Source: JALNXF01 sp964555845 (GTDB taxonomy: Bacteria > Patescibacteriota > Gracilibacteria > BD1-5 > UBA2023). Taken from it: a stretch of DNA of 64,000 nucleotides. Positions 1-9,984 of this stretch are shown here, in pieces. Within the stretch, counting starts at the first letter, position 1, and every line of letters begins with the position of its first letter. Location: positions 49,293 through 113,292 of the forward strand of contig CAZKUA010000004.1 in the NCBI GenBank assembly GCA_964555845.1. The letters are read 5' to 3'. The notes beneath the pieces were generated by a model. The model was not told the origin of the DNA. It did not search any database and saw only the letters and a program-made list of their open reading frames with translations. A program made the translations under genes and the position numbers.

Positions 1-1
1 A

Positions 2-277
2 TTAGCTAAAATTGATCTAAATATTCCTGGTTATATAGTTTTACTAATTTTTAGAAATATCTTAAATGAGCAAGAAAATGTCAAAGATTTTCTATCTTAT
101 GCTTCTATAATCCAAAATTCTTTTACTGTAAAAGATACTGCATTTTGAGATAAAATTAATGAATTTTTTCTAAAATATTCTACTGTGGAATCTACTGTTG
201 ATAGGGTAAGTGAATCTGTATCAGATATAACAAAAGCTGGAGAATATCCAATACAGGCTGATGAGATTCCATATTAA
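2..277 (+). CDS. Hypothetical protein, C-terminal fragment
   Basis: This is the last 91 codons of a gene whose start lies left of the window. It ends in TAA and has one in-frame TGA read as glycine (TAFGDK). The fragment is mostly amphipathic helix and ends in a polar tail (QADEIPY). It stops 24 bases before the large tandem MutS-like gene, so the two are probably co-transcribed. I do not recognise the family from this piece. Confidence is in the reading frame only. Confidence 0.6.
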
Positions 278-301
278 ATTTAATTAACCCCTACATAAAC
301 T

Positions 302-3300
302 ATGCATAAATTAAGATTAGGAGATTTAAAGAATTTCCAAGTATATGATAGAAAAACTGGATTGTTTAATTCTCAAGATTTAGTAGCCAAGATTATTGAT
401 TGAGAAACTATGGAAATTTTTACTCAACCAAAAAATCCAGCAGAAATTATTTCATTGTCTAAAAATAAGACTTCTCTTGATTATAAGGAAAGAAATAGTT
501 TTAGATGTAATGAAAGAGAAGATGCTATAATAAGTAGTATTTTAAAAAATCCTTCTAAGGATTTATCTGAGATAGTTGCTCGTCAGAGAGTTTTCGATGA
601 ACTATTGTCAAGCAGAGTTGATTTAGAAAAATTAATAAAATTAAAAAGAGAAAGTGAGAGATTTTGAGAGACTTTAAAATATCTATGGTGATATGATAGA
701 GATGAAAAGGAGCAAGCAGAAGAAGAAAGAAGGAAACCCAGAAAAAGAATAGATATTTTAAAGGAAGAAAACAAAAAATTTAGGGTAGAAAATTTTATTA
801 AAATAGAAGAAAATTTAAGTAAATGAAAAATAGATGAAAAAACTTTTGATAAATTTATTGGTCGCGGAGATGGAATGCTTCATTTAATTAGTCTTAAAGA
901 TGAGTTTAATGACATTAATAAATTAATAGTCTATCTTAAAAAAGTAGCAAATCCAGTTATTCAAGACTTAGCGATAAAATTAGAAACTGAATACAGACAA
1001 ATAAATTTCTTGAGTGTTTCTTATTTTGTATGACTATATCTTGACTGAAAAGAAAAAGAAATAAAGAAATTTTTCACTCAAGCAGATAATCTTTTTAAGA
1101 TATTAAATCAAGTATGAGCGCTATTATCCATAGCTTATAAAATAAAAGAAGACGAATATAGCAAGGTAAGTTTTGACGAAACTAAACCAATGCAATTTAA
1201 ACAAGCTTGGCAATTTGAAAGAACTAAAAAATGAAGAGATCGGTGAGATAAAGTTCCACCACAAAAATTAAATGATTCTATGGATAGCACATCTTGTAAT
1301 GTGCTAGTTTGAGATATAATGTCAGGAAAAAGTTTTCAATGAGAACTTAATAAACAATTACATATTTGTGCTCAATCAATTTGATACGCCCCTGCAAAAG
1401 AAGTTAATGTTCACATTTTTGATAGATTTGTATCGATAGACAGAGCCTTGACTGATTCATGAAAATGACTGAGTGCTTTCGGGGAAGATATTACAAATAT
1501 AAATAAATTATTAGAATTAAACAGTATATGATGAACTACATTTTTATTTATGGACGAGTGGTGATCGACAACTTCTCCAGAAGATCAGGCGATTTTGCTT
1601 AAATCAATATTAATTTATATGACAAATAAAGGTATTAAAGTAGTTCTTGCGACTCATAATGAAGAATTTGTAAAATATGTTAATGATAATATTAATTTTA
1701 GTGTTTATCATCTTGAAGATAAATTAAATGATGACGGAACTATAACTTTTTTGTATGAATTAAAAAAATGAATTTGAGAACATCATATTCTAGAAGCTGC
1801 AAAAACTCTCTGATTACCAGAAAGTATCCATCACACAGCACAGCAATATCTAGAATGAAATATCCTAGAGGCAAATATCCCAGAAATTAATTTTAGAGAT
1901 GTTGTAAAATATACTCCTGAAGAAAGAGAAAAATTAAAACAAGAGCTAAGAAGTTTTATGTCTTTAATGCCTTATAGAGATGAAATAAAAATTATATATA
2001 AGGAAAAGGCAACAAATTATAATCGTCCTTATGAAATTACAAAATTTCCTGTTCTAAAATGGAAATATTCCATGGATAATGAAGATAGGGAAGAAAAATC
2101 AAGAAGTAATTGGGGTTGAGGAAGAGAATACACTTGATATCAACCAGAAGAAAAACCAGAATATAATAAGATATTGTCTGTAATAAGCGATGATGATGAT
2201 TTTAAACGGACTCATTTTAAATGATTGAAATTAGAGCGCTATGATGATATTTGAAAATTTATAACTCAATCTCCCATAAGAAGTTCTCAAGATATTTTTG
2301 AAATTCAAAAAATGCTTGAAGAAATAGATAGATTATGAGTTGAAAAATTAGCAGAAGAAAGAATTAAATTACACAATTTTTTATGGCATTTAAACAGGTC
2401 TTTATATACAATTAGAGATTACTGAGAAAATTTTAATAACCATTTGTTTGAGGATACTTATAAGGAATTTAAGGGAGATAGTTTATCTTGAAGAAATTTT
2501 TTATATTCATTTAGATTGTTTGTTTTATCAATAAAAATAAGTCTAGAATTATCATGACTTAAAATTGAAGATGATAGTTATTTTAAAGAACAATTAGCTA
2601 AATTTGATTTATTAATTCAATTCAAACAAAAAATAAAAGAATGGAAAAAGAGGAGAGAACAAGAAAAAAAGGATTGAGTATATGAAAAACTAAATGAAGA
2701 AGAATTTGAAATAAAACAAAATGAAAATGGTAAAGAATATAATAAGATAATTGATGATTGTGCTAAACTTGCTTGATTTGATACATCAAAAAAAGATTGG
2801 TTTGAAATTAGTCAAATAATAACTTTTTGATGTAAACAAATTTGAAAAGAATTTTATGAGCATTACAAAGATAAATTTAAATCTTATAATTTATTTGATA
2901 TAGATTTGCAAATAGTTAAGAAATTAATGAATGAAGAAAAAGAAGCTTTAACTAAACTTGATTGGATGTGAAATAGTGGCATTAGTTTTATATGTTGACT
3001 TTATGCGATAGTATGACAAGAAGTTGATATTTATTCAACCACAAATGAATTAAAAAAATATGACTCAGTTCATTTTCATCAAATATCTAATTTTTGGGAA
3101 AATATTTTAAAAGAAGTTTTATGAGATATAAAAACATGAGATGATATTTTTCAAATTCTCAAAGAAAGTTATAATTCGAATAAGGATGAACTAGAAAGAA
3201 GAGAAAAAATAAAATCATTTCCAAATTTTGAAAAATTATTAATAGATATGATAAATTTATTAGCCATTTTTGATCTATCTAAAATGATTAAAGATAATGA

Positions 3301-4000
3301 TTTTTGCAAAGTTAATTTTAATCAAACTGGTTCTATTGTTTTAGATGAACCTTATAATCCAAATAAAAAGCCGGAAGAACAAGTTAAAAATAAATTTTAT
3401 TTCTGAGAAGATCAAAGAGTTGTAATAAAAACCGGAGCCAATATGTCCGGAAAAACTCAAAGTCTTAAACATACAATATGGCCACTCGCTTTTGCAAATG
3501 CTATCGGTTATGCTCCAGCAAAATCTATGAATACTCCATTAATTGATAAAATTTATTGGGTAGATCGCATAAAAGCTCGCCAAGATTTAAATTTAAGTTC
3601 CGGATGAACAGAAGTTATAGTTTTAAAACAAATTTTTGAAGAAATATCAAAATCAAAATGAATGAATATTGGATTTTTTGATGAAATGTGGTCAACTGTT
3701 CCTCCAAGATTTCAGACAGCTCTCACTTATGCAACTATTAGGGAATTTATGCAAAAATGAGTTTATATTGATATTTCTCATCATAATCACGATTTTATAA
3801 ATAAATTAATGCAGAATCATCCAGAAATAACTGAATCAGTTCATTTTAAGACAAATATAATGGATGACTGAACTGTTTCATTTGATTATAAACAAGAAAG
3901 ATGACATACAAAATCTCAAGCCTTACTTGTTGCAAAAACCTGTTGATTAATACAAGAAATTTTGGATATAGCAGATATGATTTCAAAAGAAGCTATTTAG
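302..4000 (+). CDS. Tandem MutS-type ATPase protein (two ATPase modules in one chain)
   Basis: A 1232-aa protein with two MutS-like ABC ATPase modules. The first has the Walker A loop GDIMSGKS (residues 337-344), a MutS-like Walker B MDEWGSTTSPED (about 417-428) and the ATHNEEF switch. The second has GANMSGKT (1045-1052), Walker B FFDEMWST (about 1125-1132), SHHNHDF, and a C-terminal stretch (HTKSQALLVAKTCGL) like the end of MutS ATPase domains. The region before each ATPase looks like helical core/lever sequence, including RQRVFDELL. I see no mismatch-recognition Phe-x-Glu or connector domain. MutS proteins normally dimerise to build composite ATP sites, so this chain may be an intramolecular pseudo-dimer (inference). 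Role unknown: recombination control or DNA-structure sensing is possible. Many glycines are TGA; the stop is TAG. Confidence 0.85.
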
Positions 4001-4010
4001 GAAAAAAAAT

Positions 4011-4037
4011 AAAACCCGTCCGGGTTTTATTTTTTTT
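4011..4037 (+). terminator. Rho-independent terminator after the tandem MutS-like gene
   Basis: An 8-bp GC-containing stem (AAAACCCG / CGGGTTTT) with a 2-base loop is followed by a run of T. It begins 10 bases after the TAG stop. Confidence 0.85.
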
Positions 4038-4041
4038 GGTT

Positions 4042-4068
4042 TTGCATTTTGGAAAATTTTTATATAAT
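4042..4068 (+). promoter_or_regulatory. Putative promoter of the toxin-antitoxin candidate
   Basis: TTGCAT, 15 bases, then TATAAT, about 29 bases before the ATG at 4097. The same arrangement precedes pheT, which supports it as a real sigma-70-type promoter. The spacer is shorter than the usual 17. Confidence 0.45.
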
Positions 4069-4096
4069 AGTTTTTGTAAAATTAATTTCACTAATT

Positions 4097-4297
4097 ATGA
4101 CAACAGTAAAACTTGAGATACCTAATAGCATAAATAAATCTATTTGATTAAGTGATACTCAAAATATTATCAATATTGTTGATTTATTTGAGAAATTATG
4201 AATTGATTTGAGATTTTTATTAAAAGAAAGGGCTTACCAGAAAAAATTTTTAAAGGATTTAAAAGAAAATAATTTTACTGAATCAAATAATTTTTAG
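4097..4297 (+). CDS. Probable antitoxin of a type II toxin-antitoxin pair
   Basis: A small 66-aa protein with two in-frame TGA glycines and a TAG stop. It ends two bases before the next ATG, which suggests translational coupling. The N-terminus (TVKLEIPNSI) looks like a short beta strand of the kind that opens many ribbon-helix-helix or Phd-type antitoxins, and the rest is predicted helical. It is identified mainly by its position before a RelE/ParE-sized toxin candidate. No specific family is recognised. Confidence 0.5.
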
Positions 4298-4299
4298 TT

Positions 4300-4626
4300 A
4301 TGTATAATTTTATAATTACAAAAAGTTTTTTAGATAATCAAAATGAATATATCTCAAAACTAACAGAAAAAGAATATCAAAAATTTATTAATACAAAAGC
4401 TAAATTTCAAAAAAATATTTTCGATAAATCTATTAATACTCACGATATTTATCAGGCAAATTCCATAAAAGTTTATTCTTCTTATATAAATGAAAAAGAT
4501 AGAATAATATTTTTTTATAAGAAGCCAGAGAAAATATTTTTATACAAGATAATGACGGATCATAACTATAAAAAGCTTCTTTCAAATATAGATTTTGCAC
4601 TTAAAGATTTTTTAAATAATTTCTAA
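4300..4626 (+). CDS. Probable RelE/ParE-like toxin
   Basis: A 108-aa basic protein without TGA codons, ending in TAA. The last third (DRIIFFYKKPEKIFLYKI then DHNYKKL) matches the beta-strand plus terminal-helix pattern of RelE/ParE-superfamily mRNA interferases, in which an arginine-containing strand is followed by a D/HD-x-x-Y motif. Size, basic charge and close coupling to a small upstream ORF agree. If real it would cleave ribosome-bound mRNA or poison gyrase. The assignment rests on pattern rather than strong identity. Confidence 0.55.
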   Translation: MYNFIITKSFLDNQNEYISKLTEKEYQKFINTKAKFQKNIFDKSINTHDIYQANSIKVYSSYINEKDRIIFFYKKPEKIFLYKIMTDHNYKKLLSNIDFALKDFLNNF

Positions 4627-4671
4627 ATTATCACTTCAATTAATTAATATTAATCAATTAATAAACAATAA

Positions 4672-6861
4672 ATGTTAAACACAGAGCAAGAAAAAGCAGT
4701 TAAGCAAACGGAGGGGCCACTTTTAATTTTGGCTTGAGCCTGAGTAGGGAAGACTCATACTTTAACTGAAAGGGTTTCTTATATGATTAAGGAAAAATGA
4801 ATAAATCCTGAGAGTATTTTGTGTGTGACTTTTACGAATAAGGCGGCTCGCGAGATGAAGGAGAGAATTTGAAATTTATTGGGTGTGGATGGGGCGAGCG
4901 TAAATATTTATAGAAGTCGTAATTTTCCATTAATTGGTACTTTTCATTCGGTTTGAGTGTATTTTTTGAGGCTTTTTATTGATAGAATAGGTTATGATAA
5001 AAATTTCACAATTTGAGACGAAGATGATAAAGTGAAATTAATTAAAGAAATTCTGGATGAGAAAAATATTGATTCAAAGGAATTTCAGGCTCGCAAAATT
5101 GCAGGAGCAATTAGCTCTGCCAAAAATGCTTGAGCGAATTCTCAAACATTTCAGGTTTCTTCTTATTACACTCAGGTTGTCAGAGATATTTTTGAAGAAT
5201 ATGAGAAAAAATTAAAGCAATATAATATTTTAGATTTCGATGATATCCTCACTAATACTTACAAAATTCTACAAAACAAGGAAGTTTTAGATTATTTTCA
5301 AAATAGATTTTCGTATTTTCTCGTGGATGAGTATCAGGACACAAATGAAGTTCAATACAATATTATCAAACTTCTTGCTAGTAAATCTAGGAATTTGTGC
5401 GTTGTCTGAGATGATTGGCAGTGAATTTATTCTTGGCGTGGAGCAACAATTAAAAACATTTTACATTTCTGAAAAGATTACAAGGATTTAGTTACAGTGA
5501 AGCTTGAACAGAATTACAGATCTACAAAAAATATTATACATTGTGCGAATTGTGTAATAAAAAATAATTCTGGAATTATCGATAAAACGCTTTGGACAGA
5601 CAATGAGGCCTGAGATAAAATTAATTTAATCGAAGCATTTAATGAAAAAAATGAGGTGGAAATGGTAGCTTCAATTATTGATGAGAATATTGATAACTAT
5701 AAAAATTTCGGGATTTTATACAGGACAAATGGGCAGTCTCGTCTAATTGAGGAGGCCCTGCTTTCAAAGTGAATTCCTTATAGAGTTTTCGGTTGATTGA
5801 AATTTTATGAAAGAAAGGAAATTAAAGATATTTTGGCTTATTTAAGACTTATTGCTAATCCTGCTGATTTACTCAGTCTTAAGAGAATTATAAATATACC
5901 CTGAAGAAAAATTTGACCAAAATCAGTTGAAACTCTCGTTAATTATGCTAGAAATTATGGAGTGAGTCCACTTGAGATTATGGATAATGTGGAGGAAATT
6001 GGAGAATTATCTTCTTGAGCTAAAAAATCTATTTCTTGGTTTAAGGAAATGTACGATGACTTTGTGAAATTTTTACCAGAAAATAGTATAGAACTACTAA
6101 TGAAGCACATTATAAAAACAATTTGATATGAGGATTATTTACGCGATGATTATGACTGAGAAGAGCTCGAATGAAAACTTGATAATCTAAAAGAATTTGA
6201 GAATATGGCTTCGAGATTTACAGGATTAGAGAGTCAAGAAGCACTTAATATGTTTTTAGAAGAAATCTCACTAATTACAGATTCATCAGATGAATGAAAA
6301 GAAAATATTAAAGTAAATCTTATGACAGTTCATCTCTCAAAATGACTTGAATTTGATGTTGTATTTATAATCTGAGCCGAAGATGGGATTTTCCCACACT
6401 CAAGAACTTTTTCTGAGCCAAAAGAACTCGAAGAAGAAAGAAGATTAATGTATGTAGCGATGACCAGAGCCAAAAAAGTTCTCTATATTTCAAAAGCCAG
6501 AGAAAGATATATGTTCTGAAATTATTCAGCCAATCCAGCCTCAAGATTTATCAGAGAAATTCCAACTGAATTTCTAGAAAAGATAGCTTCATCATTTTCT
6601 TGAGACAAAAGAGATTATTTCAAAAATTCTTTCTCTCCACAATTTCTAACTAGCTCTGATAGTCTAGATTTAAAACCAAAAGTAAGAACAATAATTCACA
6701 ACAATATTTCAAATTTCTCACTCTGAGACAAAATAAATCACGTGAAATTCTGAACCGGTACAATTATTTCCATGAACTGAAGTTTCGCCGACATAGCATT
6801 TTGATCTTGAGTTTGAATCAAAAAATTTAATTTAGAAATAGCACCAGTGGAGAAATTGTAG
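4672..6861 (+). CDS. pcrA: UvrD/PcrA-type superfamily 1 DNA helicase
   Basis: A 729-aa ATP-dependent 3'-5' helicase, close to the family length. Motif I is AGAGVGKT (residues 21-28, partly TGA-coded), Ia is TFTNKAAREM, II is LVDEYQDTN, III is VVGDDWQGIYSWRGA, IV includes LEQNYRST, V is MTVHLSKGLEFDVV and VI is RRLMYVAMTRAKK. The C-terminus carries the PcrA-like tail (GDKINHVKFGTGTIIS). In this family it works in nucleotide excision and mismatch repair and removes RecA or RNA polymerase from DNA. The start at 4672 gives the expected MLNTEQEKAV opening. Stop TAG. Confidence 0.95.
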
Positions 6862-6884
6862 TCTTGTCATTTCCATCTTTTCTA

Positions 6885-6912
6885 TGTCATTCCCGCGCAG
6901 GCGGGAATCTAC
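6885..6912. repeat. Dispersed palindromic repeat (TGTCATTCCCGC family)
   Basis: The arms TCCCGC and GCGGGA form a GC-rich hairpin inside the sequence TGTCATTCCCGC...GCGGGAATCTAC. Closely related copies lie at 7948, 42508 and 63721. It sits just after the helicase stop. Confidence 0.8.
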
Positions 6913-6944
6913 AATTTATGAAACATTTTTTTTTGCAAAAAAAC

Positions 6945-6971
6945 TTGACAATTTATAAAAAAGGTTATAAA
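6945..6971 (+). promoter_or_regulatory. Putative promoter upstream of the 193-aa gene
   Basis: A consensus TTGACA is followed after 15 bases by TATAAA, about 40 bases before the ATG at 7011. The spacing is short but matches other promoter candidates in the window. Confidence 0.45.
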
Positions 6972-7010
6972 TAAGTTGTTAACTAAATTTATTTTTTAAT
7001 ATTAAGTTTT

Positions 7011-7592
7011 ATGAATACTCCAGGTAATCAGTCATCAAGTGAAATTTATGATTATATTTTAAAAAGTGAGAAATCACGTAGAATTTATGAAAAAGTTGTA
7101 AAGAAAAGTTCTGATCATTTTTTAGATAGATTTGTTCAGAAAATTATATGATTATCTGATAATATCCGTGCGGAATCAGATGTTATGTATAGTGACTGAG
7201 AACGTCAAAATTATTTAGGAACAGATTGAGCAGTTTTACTAGAAAATCTTACAGGTTTAGATAAGAATCTTGAAATTCGTTCTTCTTTGTTATTAACAAG
7301 TACTTTTAATAAAAACATAGGTTCTTATGATGAAATTAAATGATTAATAGATGATAAGGAGGTATTTATAACTTGTAGTAGAGAAGATAAGAAAGAAGGT
7401 AGCATTTATAGTTATAAATGAGCTATAGATTGACAAAAAATTACAGATGAAGATGCTCGTATGATTTTTGAAAAATATTACGATATTGCAAAAAAGAGAA
7501 CTGATAGAATTGATAATATTAGATCTGAGAATGTAAAAATTTGAATTAGAAAAAAAACTGGTGCGGCTGTAGAAGGTATTCTTAGTGTATAA
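7011..7592 (+). CDS. Hypothetical protein, 193 aa
   Basis: A soluble, charged, mostly helical protein with several TGA glycines and a TAA stop. There is no signal peptide or membrane segment. Visible segments are a helical N-terminus (SEIYDYILKSEKSRRIYEKVVKK), a middle part ending in EVFITCSREDKKEG, and a basic C-terminus (KIGIRKKTGAAVEG). I do not recognise it. It has its own promoter candidate and a shared terminator, so it is probably monocistronic. Confidence 0.7.
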
Positions 7593-7599
7593 ATAGTTT

Positions 7600-7643
7600 A
7601 AATTAAAAAAATAGCCAGCTTCGCTGGCTATTTTTTTAATTTA
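7600..7643. terminator. Bidirectional terminator between convergent genes
   Basis: An extended stem ATAGCCAGC / GCTGGCTAT around a TTCG loop, flanked by A-runs on the left and T-runs on the right. It can terminate both the + gene ending at 7592 and the - gene ending at 7641. Confidence 0.9.
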
Positions 7644-8627
7644 AACTTTCTTTCTTCTAATTACAATCTGAATTCAAATTCAGGCGAGGGTTACAATCAC
7701 AATTAACATCATAATAAATATTTGATTTCCATCATTTCCAGCTCAATTTACAGAAATTTTAAGATTATCTCAAATATTCTCAGTTGGTTTAATTTCTTCT
7801 TGAGGTGTAGAGTTTGAAACCTCATTTATTGCATTTTCAACATTTGCATTTGGAGTTTCTGGAGGAGTTTGCTCTGTTATTACTGGTACAGGAATTTCTT
7901 CTTTTTTTGGTTCTTCAGTTTTTATAGAAGTGGTTTCCTGCCCATTCTGTCATTCCTGCGAAGGCAGGAATCTATTACTAGAATCTTTTTTTGGAGTAAT
8001 TTTTTTTACAGGAATATTTATAAATTCTATTTTTGGCTCAACCTTTTCAACTATATTTATAAAATCCTTACTCTCGGAATTTGGGCTAAATAGTGTGATA
8101 GTTCCGGTTGTACTAAAGGCATTGCTTACATCCATTGTTTGTCCAGGATTTAAGACGGTATTGTCTGGAATTGTGTAGATATTTCAGTCTTTTCTGAGTT
8201 CCCAGAAGCTTATATCAATATCTTTAGAATCATTATTTTTTAGGAATAAATTGCTTATTTCTCAATTTGAGAAAGTGGCGTCAGTTGTTAGATTTATGGT
8301 ATTTGGATAATTAAGGACATAATTATTGATTTTGATTTTTGACTCGATTTGGGTATTTATAAATGAGAAAAAAACCAGTGGAGTTGAGGATTTTAGAATT
8401 ATCGCTCAAGTATAGAGTAGTGCGTCATTTGGTCATCCGTCTGGATTGAAGCTATAAAATGTTTTGGCCTTAGAATCTGTTGGAGTGAGTTCAATTTTTA
8501 ATACTTTATCATAAGTTCCAGAAGGTATATTCGCTTCAACATCTACTCAATCAGCCCATCAGATACTAGTTAGTGCGAAAAAATTTACTAGAATTCAAGT
8601 TATAATTTTATATTTGTTTATTCTCAT
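7641..8627 (-). CDS. Surface protein with chitobiase-C-like and lamin-tail-like domains, C-terminal membrane anchor
   Basis: A 328-aa predicted exported protein. The N-terminal 25 residues form a signal peptide ending near IGWADG. Residues about 35-105 resemble the chitobiase/hexosaminidase C-terminal fold (SGTYDKVLKIELTP...TFYSFNPDGWP...LLYTGAI). Residues about 125-180 resemble a lamin-tail domain (DISFWELRKDGNIYTIP...LNPGQTMDV). A Pro/Glu/Asn-rich spacer follows, then a transmembrane helix (FIMMLIVIVTLAGIGI) and a RRKK stop-transfer tail. A dispersed palindromic repeat lies in frame inside the spacer at 7948-7974. It probably displays ligand-binding domains on the cell surface. Domain names are my pattern calls. 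Confidence 0.75.
7948..7974. repeat. Dispersed palindromic repeat inside a coding region
   Basis: TGTCATTCCTGC...GCAGGAATCTA is a compensated variant of the element at 6885: both arms carry the C-to-T / G-to-A pair, which preserves the hairpin. It lies in frame within the spacer of the lamin-tail protein and encodes residues around NRFLPSQEG on the minus strand. Confidence 0.8.
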
Positions 8628-8691
8628 ATTTGTTTTTTTAAATTTTAATTTTGTGTATTCTATATTATATTTTTTTAAAATCAAAAAGATT

Positions 8692-8718
8692 TTGAAAAAA
8701 AGTATTTTTGTGTATAAT
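8692..8718 (+). promoter_or_regulatory. tmRNA promoter
   Basis: TTGAAA, 15 bases, then a perfect TATAAT, 15 bases before the mature 5' end of tmRNA at 8734. Confidence 0.65.
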
Positions 8719-8733
8719 AGCGCTCACATTTTT

Positions 8734-9176
8734 GGGGATGAAAGGATTCTATTAAGAGAATCGCTGTTCTCATATGCTATCTGGGAGGTGTTTGTGGCTT
8801 CCATAATCAATTACAAACAACAACAAATGCTAACGCAAGAATCGGAGGTTTAGCTGTTTTAAAAGCTTCTTTTAAAAAAGTTCTAACTCCTGCTTACGCC
8901 TAGTCTAACTAAGCTTAAGCTGTAGCCTTCCCTACGGGAATGAGTGTCGGATGACCTGCTACAAAAATGATATAGTTTCGTCTTAGAATTATGTCATTAT
9001 TCATAAGACCATTGTCTAGATTTTATAATTATTTTGTATAGACATTGTATTAAAAATAATTCTTATGTAAGTTTTTTGTTAATTTTCAATTTATATAAGT
9101 ACCAAAATTAACTATGATAGTAGAAGTATTTGGGTAGCCTCTTAAGACACGAGTTCAATTCTCGTCATCTCCACCA
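8734..9176 (+). ncRNA. ssrA: Transfer-messenger RNA (tmRNA)
   Basis: The 5' end GGGGATG pairs with CATCTCC just before the discriminator A and encoded CCA at 9174-9176, making a 7-bp acceptor stem with one G-T pair. The 3' part contains the T arm (GAGTTCAATTCTC). The tag frame starts at GCT 8829 (possibly GCA 8835) and ends at TAG 8901-8903. It encodes 24 residues beginning ANARIGGL and ending TPAYA, a short-hydrophobic end typical of proteolysis tags. The tag uses GGA/GGT and not TGA for glycine. tmRNA with SmpB rescues stalled ribosomes and marks the peptide for degradation. Pseudoknots were not checked in detail. Confidence 0.93.
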
Positions 9177-9190
9177 AAATAAATTTAAAT

Positions 9191-9220
9191 TTGACATTTG
9201 TAAAATATTGATTATATATT
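9191..9220 (+). promoter_or_regulatory. Promoter of the cold-shock gene
   Basis: A perfect TTGACA is followed by an AT-rich -10 region: TATATA after 16 bases or TATATT after 18. It lies between the tmRNA 3' end and the cold-shock ORF. Confidence 0.6.
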
Positions 9221-9242
9221 ATTTATACTTCTTAGTATAAAT
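9221..9242. promoter_or_regulatory. Inverted repeat in the leader of the cold-shock gene
   Basis: A perfect 9-bp inverted repeat (ATTTATACT / AGTATAAAT) around TCTT, directly after the -10 box and about 27 bases before the ATG. It could be an operator or an RNA hairpin that responds to temperature. There is no T-run, so it is not a terminator. Confidence 0.5.
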
Positions 9243-9268
9243 AATATTTTATTTTTTATCATAAATTT

Positions 9269-9850
9269 ATGGCAGTAGAATTATTAAGAAATGCTGAAAA
9301 AGCAAAAACACAAAAAACAGGTATATTACATGCATTTAATCCTAAAACTAAGGAATGGTGTATTTTAAGTGATTGATGAGAAAGATTTATATTTACGGCT
9401 GATATGTGTGATTCTAAAAAAGGTGTTAATTGAGAAATTTTATTTAGTGGACTAGTTAAGGGTGATGTAGTTTCTTTTATTCCTTGAGAATGAGCTGAAT
9501 ATGATATAGCGAAAAAAATCGCTTTTATTTCTCATATAAATACTGAATCGCTCACTACACAAGTGAAGGATAATTTCACTGTATCTATGGAATCACTTGA
9601 AGCTATGTGAATTCAAGAAAGTGGTACAATAAAAGTTTTGAGATTAAAAGAAGATAATGGCTTTGGTTTTATTAATACTGATGACTGAAAAGATATTTTC
9701 TTTCATTCAACTAAATGTGTAGGTGGATTTAGAGAATTTATGGATATTTATAATAAAAGAAAAAAAGGTGACAAAAATATAAGAGTTACTTTTAATGCTC
9801 TAAATTCACAAAGAGGTCCAATGGCATTTAATGTTTCAATAGCTAAGTAA
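9269..9850 (+). CDS. Cold-shock-domain protein, two-domain form
   Basis: A 193-aa protein. The C-terminal half (about 117-190) is a clear cold-shock domain: GTIKVLRLKEDNGFGFINTD contains RNP1 (NGFGFI), and DIFFH is RNP2. The N-terminal half (about 15-90) has a similar spacing of strands (TGILHAFNPKTKEW, then RFIFTADMC, then GDVVSFIP), so it may be a diverged second copy of the fold. Usual CspA proteins have about 70 residues, so this is a long form. It probably binds single-stranded RNA or DNA as a chaperone. It is flanked by its own promoter and terminator. Stop TAA. Confidence 0.85.
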
Positions 9851-9863
9851 TTAAATTTTATTT

Positions 9864-9896
9864 AAAAAACTCTATTTTTCAAAATAGAGTTTTTTA
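9864..9896 (+). terminator. Terminator after the cold-shock gene
   Basis: A long stem AAAAAACTCTATTTT / AAAATAGAGTTTTTT with a 2-base loop, 14 bases after the stop. The A-run and T-run make it usable in both directions. Confidence 0.85.
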
Positions 9897-9984
9897 TTAT
9901 TTCTTTTTATAAAATAAAGTTTTACAAATCAAGCTTTTTAAATACTATATTCAATATATTCAATTAACTATTAATATTACAAAT

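Noticed and set aside
302..4000. Apparent frameshifted or broken gene with many internal stops
   Set aside because: All internal stops are TGA and fall at plausible glycine positions, so the gene is intact under code 25.
8614..8853. Plus-strand ORF of 79 aa
   Set aside because: It spans the tmRNA promoter and the tmRNA 5' half. The RNA gene explains the conservation-like features.
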